The notes under the pieces are model-generated. The model was not told the DNA's origin. It worked only from the letters and a program-made list of their open reading frames with translations, and did not search any database. Below, in pieces: positions 1-5,234 of a stretch of DNA of 5,234 nt; the stretch's first letter is position 1; each line of letters opens with the position of its first letter. The stretch is from contig WGAR01000045.1 of NCBI GenBank assembly GCA_015494725.1, positions 1-5,234 of the forward strand, given 5' to 3'. Source of the stretch: Thermodesulfobacteriaceae bacterium. Its GTDB lineage: Bacteria > Desulfobacterota > Thermodesulfobacteria > Thermodesulfobacteriales > Thermodesulfobacteriaceae. Made by a program: the position numbers and the translations under genes.

Positions 1-518
1 CTTTCCTTCCCCCCCGGCCGGAACTTTCCTCTCCCGGCCCCGTGCAGGGGCTCCATCCCGAAGCCCTCGAGGTTCCCCGCCTACCCTCCTACACCCCGGC
101 CCAACTTCCGGAGATGATTCGGGATCTCCTCTTTGAGGTGCATCCCTCCGGAGAGAAGAAGGCCCGGGTCAAGCTCGAACCCCCGGATCTGGGAGAAATG
201 GAAATCGACCTGCGGCTCCATCGTCAGGAGGTACATCTTTTCTTAAGGGTGGAAAAGCCCGAAGCCGCTCAGGAGCTCCAGGCCCACCTTCATCATCTTC
301 GGCAAAACCTGGAGGAACTGGGCTTTACCCTTACGGACTTTCGAGTGGATCTGGCCGGCGGAGGAAGCGGCTGGCGTTATAGCGAAGAGCGCTCCTTTCA
401 TGAACACCGGAAGGAAAGCCCCGGGAGACCCTCCGGAGTGGAAAAAATAAAGGAAACGGCCCCGAAGGAAGGGCCTCTGCGGCCCTGGCATAACGGGGCC
501 CTGAATCTTGTGGTCTGA
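1..518 (+). CDS. fliK: Flagellar hook-length control protein FliK, C-terminal part (5' end outside window)
   Basis: This is the 3' end of a gene whose frame is open from the left edge (first whole codon at position 3) to TGA at 516-518. The GTG at 42 is the first start-like codon, but no Shine-Dalgarno precedes it and the frame stays open upstream, so the true start is outside the window. The visible part opens with a Pro-rich linker. From about 168 to 356 it matches the Flg_hook domain: a V-K-L-x-P-P-D-L-G-E motif, then alternating hydrophobic strands, then a helix rich in Leu and Gln, then an E-L-G-F turn. The tail (about 360-515) is charged and looks disordered. In known flagella FliK is exported, measures hook length, and its C-terminal domain acts on FlhB to switch export from hook to filament subunits. 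Position directly before flgD fits. Identity rests on the domain pattern plus context; sequence outside that domain is not diagnostic. Confidence 0.85.
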   Translation, partial: FLPPRPELSSPGPVQGLHPEALEVPRLPSYTPAQLPEMIRDLLFEVHPSGEKKARVKLEPPDLGEMEIDLRLHRQEVHLFLRVEKPEAAQELQAHLHHLRQNLEELGFTLTDFRVDLAGGGSGWRYSEERSFHEHRKESPGRPSGVEKIKETAPKEGPLRPWHNGALNLVV

Positions 519-524
519 GGAGGA
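517..524 (+). promoter_or_regulatory. Ribosome binding site of flgD, overlapping the fliK stop codon
   Basis: GAGGAGGA lies 5 bases before the ATG at 530 and shares its first two bases with the fliK TGA stop. The arrangement suggests translational coupling of fliK and flgD within one transcript. The coupling is inferred; the site itself is plain in the sequence. Confidence 0.75.
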
Positions 525-529
525 CCAGC

Positions 530-1183
530 ATGATCGCCGGAGTAAACCCCCAAACCGGTCAGCCCCTGGCCCTGAAAAGAACCCCCAAAAAGACCCTGAG
601 TCGGGAAGATTTCATCCTTCTCTTTATTAAACAATTACAGTTCCAGGACCCCATGAAACCCATCGAAAATAACGAAATGGCCATGCAGATGGCCCTTTTC
701 AGCCAGGTGGATCAGCTCTTTAAGCTTAACGAGGGATTCGAAAAGTTTATGGAGACGGTGAAAACCAACCAACTGGCCACCCTGTCCTCCCTGATAGGCC
801 GCATAGTGAAAATAAAGGGAGATTACGGACGGGTGGAAAAGGGGCGATTCCTGGGCGCGGAATTCGAGCTCGATCAACCGGCCTACCAGGTCCAGGCCGT
901 AATCCAGGATGCCCGGGGTAGGGAAGTCAGGCGTCTGAATCTGGGGAATCTCTCCGCCGGGAAACATGTTCTGGACTGGGACGCCACGGATAATCAAGGT
1001 CAAAAGGTCCCGGATGGAAGCTATCGCCTGCGTCTGCTTTCCGGAGGAAAACCGCTTAAGGCCGAAATTTCGGTCTATGGAAGGGTCACCAGTGCGGAAC
1101 TGGGAGAGACCCCTCGCGTAACGGTAAACGGGGAAGAACAGGTCAAGCTCTCCGATCTCCAGGAAATCCTCTATCAAATTTAG
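530..1183 (+). CDS. flgD: Flagellar hook assembly protein FlgD (hook cap/scaffold)
   Basis: The 217-residue product has the length and layout usual for FlgD. Residues 28-62 carry the family hallmark: a hydrophobic F-x-x-L-F-I-K stretch, then Q-L-Q-F-Q-D-P-M-K-P, then N-x-E-M-A-x-Q-x-A-x-F-S-Q-x-D-Q. Residues about 86-104 (S-L-I-G-R-x-V) begin the Tudor-like part. Residues about 108-180 form the inserted FlgD Ig-like domain, with the typical W-D-A-T-D-N-x-G-x-x-V-P-D-G-S-Y signature at 150-165. The C-terminal segment (about 185-217) returns to the Tudor-like fold and ends in a short hydrophobic tail. FlgD is exported, caps the nascent hook and helps FlgE subunits fold and insert; it is lost when the hook is complete. 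The ATG at 530 has a strong ribosome binding site. The gene starts 11 bases after fliK ends and ends 10 bases before the next hook gene, so it belongs to the same operon. There is no Cys, as is common for exported flagellar parts. Confidence 0.96.
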   Translation: MIAGVNPQTGQPLALKRTPKKTLSREDFILLFIKQLQFQDPMKPIENNEMAMQMALFSQVDQLFKLNEGFEKFMETVKTNQLATLSSLIGRIVKIKGDYGRVEKGRFLGAEFELDQPAYQVQAVIQDARGREVRRLNLGNLSAGKHVLDWDATDNQGQKVPDGSYRLRLLSGGKPLKAEISVYGRVTSAELGETPRVTVNGEEQVKLSDLQEILYQI

Positions 1184-1187
1184 GAGG
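1182..1187 (+). promoter_or_regulatory. Ribosome binding site of the first hook gene, overlapping the flgD stop codon
   Basis: AGGAGG begins inside the flgD TAG stop (1181-1183) and sits 6 bases before the ATG at 1194. It fixes that ATG as the start and suggests coupling to flgD translation. Confidence 0.75.
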
Positions 1188-1193
1188 GGGAGC

Positions 1194-2576
1194 ATGGGAC
1201 TTTTCGGAAGCATTTATGTGGGCTACTCCGGAGTAAACACCCAGACGCGGGGTATGCGGGTGGCGGCAGATAACATCGCCAATCTAAATACCACCGGGTT
1301 TAAAGGGTCCCGGGCCCTCTTTGAGGATCTCCTGGCCGAGGTCACCGGAGAGGTGTGGCCCCGAAAAAAGGGGCTGGGCAGCCTGGTAAAGGATATCGAT
1401 ATCAATTTCTCCGCAGGAGCCATAACCGCCACGGATATTCCCACCGATCTGGCCATCATGGGTAAGGGGTTCTTCGTGGTTCAGGATGCCCAGGGGAACA
1501 CCTTCTTTACCCGGGATGGGCAATTCCTGCTTGAGGAGACCGGAACCGGGACCCTGCGGATGGTTTCCCCTACGGGATATCGTCTTCTGGGGGCGGCTCC
1601 GGACACTACCCCCTCCGCCCTCACCACCCTCTCTCCTCTGGAGATTCCCCGGAGCATACCCGGACGGGGAACGGAAATCGTGCACCTGGAAATGAACCTT
1701 GATGCCCGTAAGGAGACCGAAGAGACCCCCCGCACCCTGCTTGAGGCCTGGAATGCGGCCAACGACCCCCCCATTTCCACCCAGGATTACGAGTTCGTTA
1801 CCACCCTTACCGTTTATGATACTACCGGGGTTGCCCATAACCTGAACCTTTATTTCGATACCACGGACCAGAACAACCAGTACGAAATGCTCCTGACCCT
1901 GGCCGACCCCACGGAAGACCGCCGGGGCACGGGGCGTTACGCCGGGGCCCTCCTCTGGGGAACCCTTAATTTCGGGGCCCGGGGAGACATTTCCTCGGCC
2001 GAATTTTACTCCGTGGATCCCTCGGGGACTCTAACCCCTCTGGATCTCAATACCCTGGGGCGTCCTCAGTTTACGGTCAATTTTACCGGTGAACCCCAGA
2101 CCATCACTCTGGATCTGGGATTTTATTATCAGGATGGTTCACTGGTAAGGACACCCCAGTCCATCCATCTCTACGGGGCTCCCTTTGCTGTTTATTATCA
2201 GGACCAGGACGGCTATCCACCGGGACTATTCGACCGGGTGGAGATAGATCATGAGGGTATGGTGCGAGCCTTTTATACCAATCAGCAGAAGCTGGAGGTG
2301 GGACGGGTCTTTCTGGCCGACTTTACCGGGGTGGAGGATGTCCTGGAACGGGCCGGAGCCAATCTTTTCCGGGCCAAGGATACCACCCTGGCTCAGATCG
2401 TGGCTCCCGGGCGTACCTCGACAGCCACTCTTAGTTCCGGGGCCCTGGAGGAATCCAATGTGGATCTGGCCACGGAGATGGTGGATCTGATCACCCTGCA
2501 GCGGGCCTTTCAGTCCAACGCCCGGGTGATTACCACCGCGGATCAGATGCTCGAGGACTTTTTAAGGATTCGGTAA
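1194..2576 (+). CDS. flgE: FlgE-type flagellar hook protein, shorter copy (460 aa)
   Basis: The protein belongs to the FlgE/FlgF/FlgG axial family. Residues 1-37 hold the N-terminal rod/hook domain with D-N-I-A-N-L-N-T-T-G-F-K-G at 26-38. Residues 79-111 hold the conserved core, with T-D-L-A-I-M-G-K-G-F-F-V-V and F-F-T-R-D-G-Q-F. Residues 167-172 (M-N-L-D-A-R) lead into a FlgE-specific D2 region with T-L-T-V-Y-D at 204-209 and Y-F-D-T-T at 220-224, absent from FlgF and FlgG. Residues 418-460 are the C-terminal coil, with L-E-E-S-N-V-D-L-A-T-E-M and L-Q-R-A-F-Q-S-N-A-R. Both ends are intact and there is no Cys. FlgE polymerises outside the cell into the curved universal joint linking rod to filament. 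A second, larger hook gene follows directly, so this copy may be the main hook subunit, a minor or proximal subunit, or an alternative one; the sequence does not decide. The gene symbol is a family-level call. Confidence 0.88.
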   Translation: MGLFGSIYVGYSGVNTQTRGMRVAADNIANLNTTGFKGSRALFEDLLAEVTGEVWPRKKGLGSLVKDIDINFSAGAITATDIPTDLAIMGKGFFVVQDAQGNTFFTRDGQFLLEETGTGTLRMVSPTGYRLLGAAPDTTPSALTTLSPLEIPRSIPGRGTEIVHLEMNLDARKETEETPRTLLEAWNAANDPPISTQDYEFVTTLTVYDTTGVAHNLNLYFDTTDQNNQYEMLLTLADPTEDRRGTGRYAGALLWGTLNFGARGDISSAEFYSVDPSGTLTPLDLNTLGRPQFTVNFTGEPQTITLDLGFYYQDGSLVRTPQSIHLYGAPFAVYYQDQDGYPPGLFDRVEIDHEGMVRAFYTNQQKLEVGRVFLADFTGVEDVLERAGANLFRAKDTTLAQIVAPGRTSTATLSSGALEESNVDLATEMVDLITLQRAFQSNARVITTADQMLEDFLRIR

Positions 2577-2596
2577 ATGTTTCCGAAAACCTATTT

Positions 2597-2604
2597 AAGG
2601 AGGG
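2597..2604 (+). promoter_or_regulatory. Ribosome binding site of the large flgE
   Basis: AAGGAGGG lies 7 bases before the ATG at 2612, in the 35-base gap between the two hook genes. No convincing promoter or terminator was seen in this gap, so the second hook gene is probably read from the same transcript. Its own strong site would allow independent, high-level translation. Confidence 0.75.
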
Positions 2605-2611
2605 ATAGGCC

Positions 2612-4873
2612 ATGGCCTTAACCGATGCCCTTTTCACCGGGACCAGCGGCCTCAAAAGTCTGGGGCACGGCATGAGTGTGGTGGGGGATAACGTATCCAA
2701 CCTCAACACCACGGCTTTTAAGGGAGCCCGGATCACCTTTCAGGACGTGATGGCCCAGAGCATCAACACCGCCTCAGGGTCCGGGCAACTGGGTCGGGGG
2801 GCCACGGTGCAGGCCCTTTACCCCACCTTCGGGCAGGGTTCCTTTGAATCCACGGCCAGTCCCACGGATCTGGCCATCGCCGGAAACGGTTTCTTCATGG
2901 TTAAGGAACCCTCCTCCACCGGAAACATCTTCTATACCCGCGATGGACAGTTCACGGTGGATAAAAACGGCTACCTGGTAAATCCGGCAGGTTTTCGGGT
3001 ACAGGGCTGGCGCATCGACGAAAACACCGGGGACATCACCGGAGCCATCACCGACATCCGCATTGACCGCACCTCCTCCCCGGTGGCCACCTCCAAGATC
3101 GATGTCATCACCAATCTGGATGCTCGGGAGGAACTGGAGAGCCTGGTGGTAAGTCTCAACGGAGACATCGGGGATGCCAGCAGCAGCGGCAGCGCCTCCA
3201 CCACTTTTGTGATCCGGGATGTCAACGGAACGGATCACAAGGTTAAGGTGGACCTCACCTATAATCCCTCCACCAACAAATGGGACTACACCATAACCGA
3301 CGTGGACAACGCCTCCATCCTGGCCCAGGGTACCGCGGTCACCAGCACCAGGGCCACCATCGAACTCCCCGACACCGGAGAAAAGGTTATCATCGACTGG
3401 AGCTCGCTCACTCATACCTCCAGTGCAGACTCCATTTCCGCTCCGGGAAGAGAGGGCAGGGTGGAGGTAAGTCTGGATACCACCGGCGGGGCGGATTATC
3501 TCCAGAACGACACCTGGGTCTATCATGATTTTACGGTAAAGGACGCCAACGGCACGGACAGACCGCTGCGGATCTGGCTCTATTACGACAGCACGGATAG
3601 CCGGTGGGACTATTATGTGGTGGAAAATCCCACCACTCCCGCCCCCTCCGATCCCTCCGGGGAGGGAGGAATCATCCTGGCCGAGGGCACCAATTCCTCC
3701 GACACCTCGGCCTGGTTCTTCCTGGACGGAACCACCCAGCGGGTAAACATCGACTGGTCCCAGATCCCCACCTCGGGGACCACCGCCGGTACCAGCTTAA
3801 ATGACACCCGCTATGCCCTGCAGGAGGTTTCCACCCTGCTTGATAGATGGGATGCCCGCAACGAAACCCCCCTGGCCTCCACCGAATATACCTATCGCAC
3901 CACCCTTACGGTTTATGACTCTCTGGGGACCCCGCATGAGATCACCATCTATTACGATACCACCACCAAGGACAATACCTATGAGTTTCTGGTAACCTGT
4001 AACCCCAGCGAGGACCAGAGGGATTTCGTGAGGGACACCGATCCCATGCAGTGGACCACCCAGGAGGGGAGTATCACCGTGAACAAAGATGTTCCTTCGG
4101 GAGCCACCTATGCGGCAAGCAAACGCGGGGTCCTGATGTATGGCCGGCTTTCCTTCGACAACCAGGGTAATGTCAAAAATTTTTATGAGACCTACCGCCT
4201 GGATGCCAATACCGGGGCTCCGGTAGAGATTGTGGGCACCAACGGCAACCCGGTGCCGGATCCGGTGGATGGATTCAATGCCCTGGGGGCCAATGGTTAC
4301 CCTCTTCTTATTGCCGATTTTCTGGGTATTGATCTGGTGGATAATTACCCCGCCGGCTCCGAACAGGATCAGGGGGCTAATGCCAAGGCCCTGCAACAGA
4401 TCGAACTCAATTTCGGTTATTACTACAAGGACTCCTGGCGATCGGAGTCGGTGCGTACTACCCAGTATGCTACCAGTAACTCCACCATCTTTTTCGACCA
4501 GAACGGTTTCGGCCCCGGGTCGCTGGAGACGGTATCCGTGGATACCGACGGGGTGATCACCGGACATTACTCCAACGGCCGGGTTATCCCCCTCTGGATG
4601 GTGGCGCTGGCCAACTTCAACGCCCCGGAAAAACTGGACAAAGTGGGCGGTAATCTTTATCGGGAGACCACGGGTTCCGGGCCTCCCATTACCGGAAAGC
4701 CGCGCACCAACGGCCTGGGCTCCATTGCCCCCAATAGCCTGGAGCAATCCAATGTGGACCTGGGAGAACAGTTCGTGAAGATGATCATCTTCCAGCGGGG
4801 TTTCCAGGCCGACGCCCGCATCATCACCGTAACCGACACCATGCTGGACGAACTTATCAACCTCAAGCGGTAA
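2612..4873 (+). CDS. flgE: Flagellar hook protein FlgE, large form with a duplicated inserted module (753 aa)
   Basis: This is a full-length, large FlgE. Residues 1-39 are the N-terminal D0 part (D-N-V-S-N-L-N-T-T-A-F-K-G at 26-38). Residues 82-114 are the D1 core (S-P-T-D-L-A-I-A-G-N-G-F-F; F-Y-T-R-D-G-Q-F). N-L-D-A-R-E at 168-173 starts D2, but about 230 extra residues intervene before D2 resumes at S-T-L-L-D-R-W-D (407-414), with T-V-Y-D-S-L-G-T-P-H at 433-442. The insert has two related modules, about 177-282 and 283-395. Residues 628-700 carry the usual return strand (D-Q-N-G-F-G-P-G-S-L; H-Y-S-N-G; G-G-N-L-Y). The C-terminus has L-E-Q-S-N-V-D-L-G-E-Q-F, I-I-F-Q-R-G-F-Q-A-D-A-R and ends L-I-N-L-K-R, close to canonical FlgE. 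The ends match FlgE better than those of its shorter neighbour, so this is the likelier main hook subunit. Salmonella FlgE has about 400 residues; large FlgE of Campylobacter and Helicobacter also carries extra outer domains. The only Cys is C463. Confidence 0.93.
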   Translation: MALTDALFTGTSGLKSLGHGMSVVGDNVSNLNTTAFKGARITFQDVMAQSINTASGSGQLGRGATVQALYPTFGQGSFESTASPTDLAIAGNGFFMVKEPSSTGNIFYTRDGQFTVDKNGYLVNPAGFRVQGWRIDENTGDITGAITDIRIDRTSSPVATSKIDVITNLDAREELESLVVSLNGDIGDASSSGSASTTFVIRDVNGTDHKVKVDLTYNPSTNKWDYTITDVDNASILAQGTAVTSTRATIELPDTGEKVIIDWSSLTHTSSADSISAPGREGRVEVSLDTTGGADYLQNDTWVYHDFTVKDANGTDRPLRIWLYYDSTDSRWDYYVVENPTTPAPSDPSGEGGIILAEGTNSSDTSAWFFLDGTTQRVNIDWSQIPTSGTTAGTSLNDTRYALQEVSTLLDRWDARNETPLASTEYTYRTTLTVYDSLGTPHEITIYYDTTTKDNTYEFLVTCNPSEDQRDFVRDTDPMQWTTQEGSITVNKDVPSGATYAASKRGVLMYGRLSFDNQGNVKNFYETYRLDANTGAPVEIVGTNGNPVPDPVDGFNALGANGYPLLIADFLGIDLVDNYPAGSEQDQGANAKALQQIELNFGYYYKDSWRSESVRTTQYATSNSTIFFDQNGFGPGSLETVSVDTDGVITGHYSNGRVIPLWMVALANFNAPEKLDKVGGNLYRETTGSGPPITGKPRTNGLGSIAPNSLEQSNVDLGEQFVKMIIFQRGFQADARIITVTDTMLDELINLKR
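3140..3457 (+). repeat. Inserted module A of the large FlgE (residues about 177-282)
   Basis: First of two diverged tandem protein modules within the D2 insert. Landmarks are D-V-N-G-T-D at 203-208, K-W-D-Y at 223-226, I-L-A-Q-G-T at 236-241 and I-D-W-S-S-L at 261-266. The strand-turn pattern suggests a beta-rich surface domain. The copies are diverged at DNA level, so this is an old duplication rather than a recent tandem repeat. Boundaries are approximate. Confidence 0.75.
3458..3796 (+). repeat. Inserted module B of the large FlgE (residues about 283-395)
   Basis: Second copy of the module. It has D-A-N-G-T-D at 311-316, R-W-D-Y at 331-334, I-L-A-E-G-T at 355-360 and I-D-W-S-Q-I at 380-385. 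The first two landmarks are offset by 108 residues from module A and the last two by 119. The 11-residue difference is an extra Pro/Gly-rich loop at about 339-353. Boundaries are approximate. Confidence 0.75.
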
Positions 4874-4901
4874 ATTTTCGAATAAATTTTGAAGCATAGA
4901 G

Positions 4902-4939
4902 CGGGTGAGGGGTTTACCTCTCACCCGTTTGTTATTATT
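4902..4939 (+). terminator. Probable Rho-independent terminator after the hook genes
   Basis: Bases 4902-4912 pair with 4917-4927 in an 11-bp G+C-rich stem (one G-T wobble at 4910/4919) closed by a TTTA loop. The stem is followed by TTTGTTATTATT. It begins 28 bases after the large flgE stop and would end the flagellar transcript. The T tract is interrupted, so termination may be partial. The tail ends only two bases before the next gene's ribosome binding site, so it could also act as a leader hairpin for that gene. Confidence 0.8.
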
Positions 4940-4941
4940 CT

Positions 4942-4946
4942 GGAGG
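4942..4946 (+). promoter_or_regulatory. Ribosome binding site that favours a GTG start for the downstream gene
   Basis: GGAGG ends one base before the in-frame ATG at 4948, too close for normal initiation, but lies 7 bases before the in-frame GTG at 4954. Spacing therefore favours GTG 4954 as the start. The difference is only two residues. Confidence 0.65.
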
Positions 4947-4953
4947 TATGCAG

Positions 4954-5234
4954 GTGGAAAATCAAAATCTTGAAACCCTGATAGAAAGGATCCTCGAGAG
5001 CAAGGCCGCCTCCCTTATATCCAAAGCGGTGGAGGACTATATACGCCGCAACGAGGAACGGGCCCGTGAGTTCTCTCTTCTTGAGCGTATCGTGCGGGTG
5101 GAGGAAGAGCTAAAAGCCCTGCGGGAGATCCAGCTCTCCCTCCTCCGCGAAATGAATGCCCGCTTCGAGGCCATGGATAAGCGCTTCGAGGCCATGGAAA
5201 AGGCCAATCAGCAGCGCTTCGAGGCCATGGAAAA
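4954..5234 (+). CDS. Coiled-coil protein of unknown function, N-terminal part (3' end outside window)
   Basis: The frame is open from GTG 4954 (or ATG 4948) to the right edge, giving at least 93 residues with no stop. The protein is highly charged and predicted helical. The N-terminal part is E-N-Q-N-L-E-T-L-I-E-R-I-L, then an A/S/K helix, then V-E-D-Y-I-R-R-N-E-E-R-A-R. A Leu/Ile/Val heptad-like stretch follows (L-L-E-R-I-V-R-V-E-E-E-L-K-A-L-R). It ends in a repeated R-F-E-A-M-D/E-K unit, at 5161, 5182 and 5215. No signal peptide or membrane segment is visible. Proteins with this style of N-terminal coiled coil often carry a C-terminal PD-(D/E)XK nuclease-like domain (DUF3782 and relatives) or are short all-helical proteins; neither can be confirmed because the C-terminus is missing. 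No link to flagella is evident, and the hairpin before it suggests a separate unit. The function is unknown. Confidence 0.8.
   Translation, partial: MENQNLETLIERILESKAASLISKAVEDYIRRNEERAREFSLLERIVRVEEELKALREIQLSLLREMNARFEAMDKRFEAMEKANQQRFEAME
5161..5231 (+). repeat. Near-perfect direct repeats encoding R-F-E-A-M units
   Basis: A 17-base unit, CGCTTCGAGGCCATGGA, occurs identically at 5161-5177, 5182-5198 and 5215-5231. The copies are offset by 21 and then 33 bases (7 and 11 codons), both coiled-coil periods that keep the frame. The array probably continues past the window edge. Confidence 0.85.

Noticed and set aside
42..518. A complete small gene starting with GTG at 42
   Set aside because: No ribosome binding site precedes it, the frame is open back to the left edge, and FliK is normally much longer. 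It is the 3' end of a longer gene.
1392..1403. Perfect 12-base palindrome GATATCGATATC
   Set aside because: It lies inside the hook gene and encodes the D-I-D-I of a conserved hook-protein segment; there is no reason to see an operator.
3652..3667. Inverted repeat TCCCTCC-GG-GGAGGGA
   Set aside because: It lies within the Pro/Gly-rich coding loop of the large flgE; the two-base centre cannot form a normal loop and there is no T tract.
4871..4901. Possible flagellar sigma-28 promoter (TAAA near 4871 or 4883) or sigma-70 promoter for the coiled-coil gene
   Set aside because: No GCCGATAA-like or good -10 element occurs at the right spacing. The stretch is A+T-rich but the match is too weak to call.
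3797..4924. Long minus-strand open frame opposite the large flgE (and similar ones at 635-1213, 1284-1838 and 2774-3526)
   Set aside because: They are antisense to well-recognised flagellar genes, have Gly/Ile/Arg-rich low-quality translations with no domain motif, and are expected shadows in G+C-rich DNA.
4933..4938. TATTAT as a -10 box
   Set aside because: It is part of the terminator tail, and a transcript from it would begin at or beyond the ribosome binding site. No -35 was seen.

Overview
The window is a stretch of a bacterial flagellar hook operon, all on the + strand, followed by a terminator-like hairpin and the start of an unrelated coiled-coil gene. The gene order is fliK (3' end only), flgD, a first FlgE-type hook gene, a second and much larger flgE, the hairpin, and a partial coiled-coil ORF. 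The sequence is G+C-rich, with strong Shine-Dalgarno sites and tight gene spacing. The hook proteins look like those of Gram-negative, delta-proteobacterial-type flagella. The style of the coiled-coil gene (repeated RFEAM units) is one I associate with thermophilic anaerobes such as Thermodesulfobacteriota or Aquificota. That taxonomic guess is an inference from overall feel and is not proven by any marker here.

Region by region: 1-518 is the C-terminal end of the hook-length control protein FliK, with no start in the window. 530-1183 is FlgD, the hook cap/scaffold. 1194-2576 is a 460-residue FlgE-type hook protein. 2612-4873 is a 753-residue FlgE-type hook protein. The fliK/flgD and flgD/hook-gene junctions are separated by about 10 bases, with the ribosome binding site overlapping the upstream stop codon, so these genes are probably co-transcribed and translationally coupled. 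The two hook genes are 35 bases apart. An 11-bp G+C-rich hairpin with a T-rich tail (4902-4939) closes the flagellar block. A new ORF starts right after it and runs off the end of the window.

Functionally the block is one assembly line. FlgD caps the growing hook, FlgE subunits polymerise under it, and FliK measures the length and triggers the export switch. What departs from the textbook set is the presence of two consecutive hook-subunit genes of very different size. The larger one carries about 230 extra residues, inserted at one precise point of the D2 region. That insert consists of two diverged tandem copies of a roughly 110-residue module, with recurring D-x-N-G-T-D, K/R-W-D-Y, I-L-A-x-G-T and I-D-W-S motifs. 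I regard this repeat structure as the most interesting signal in the window. No mobile element, CRISPR array, tRNA or rRNA was seen.
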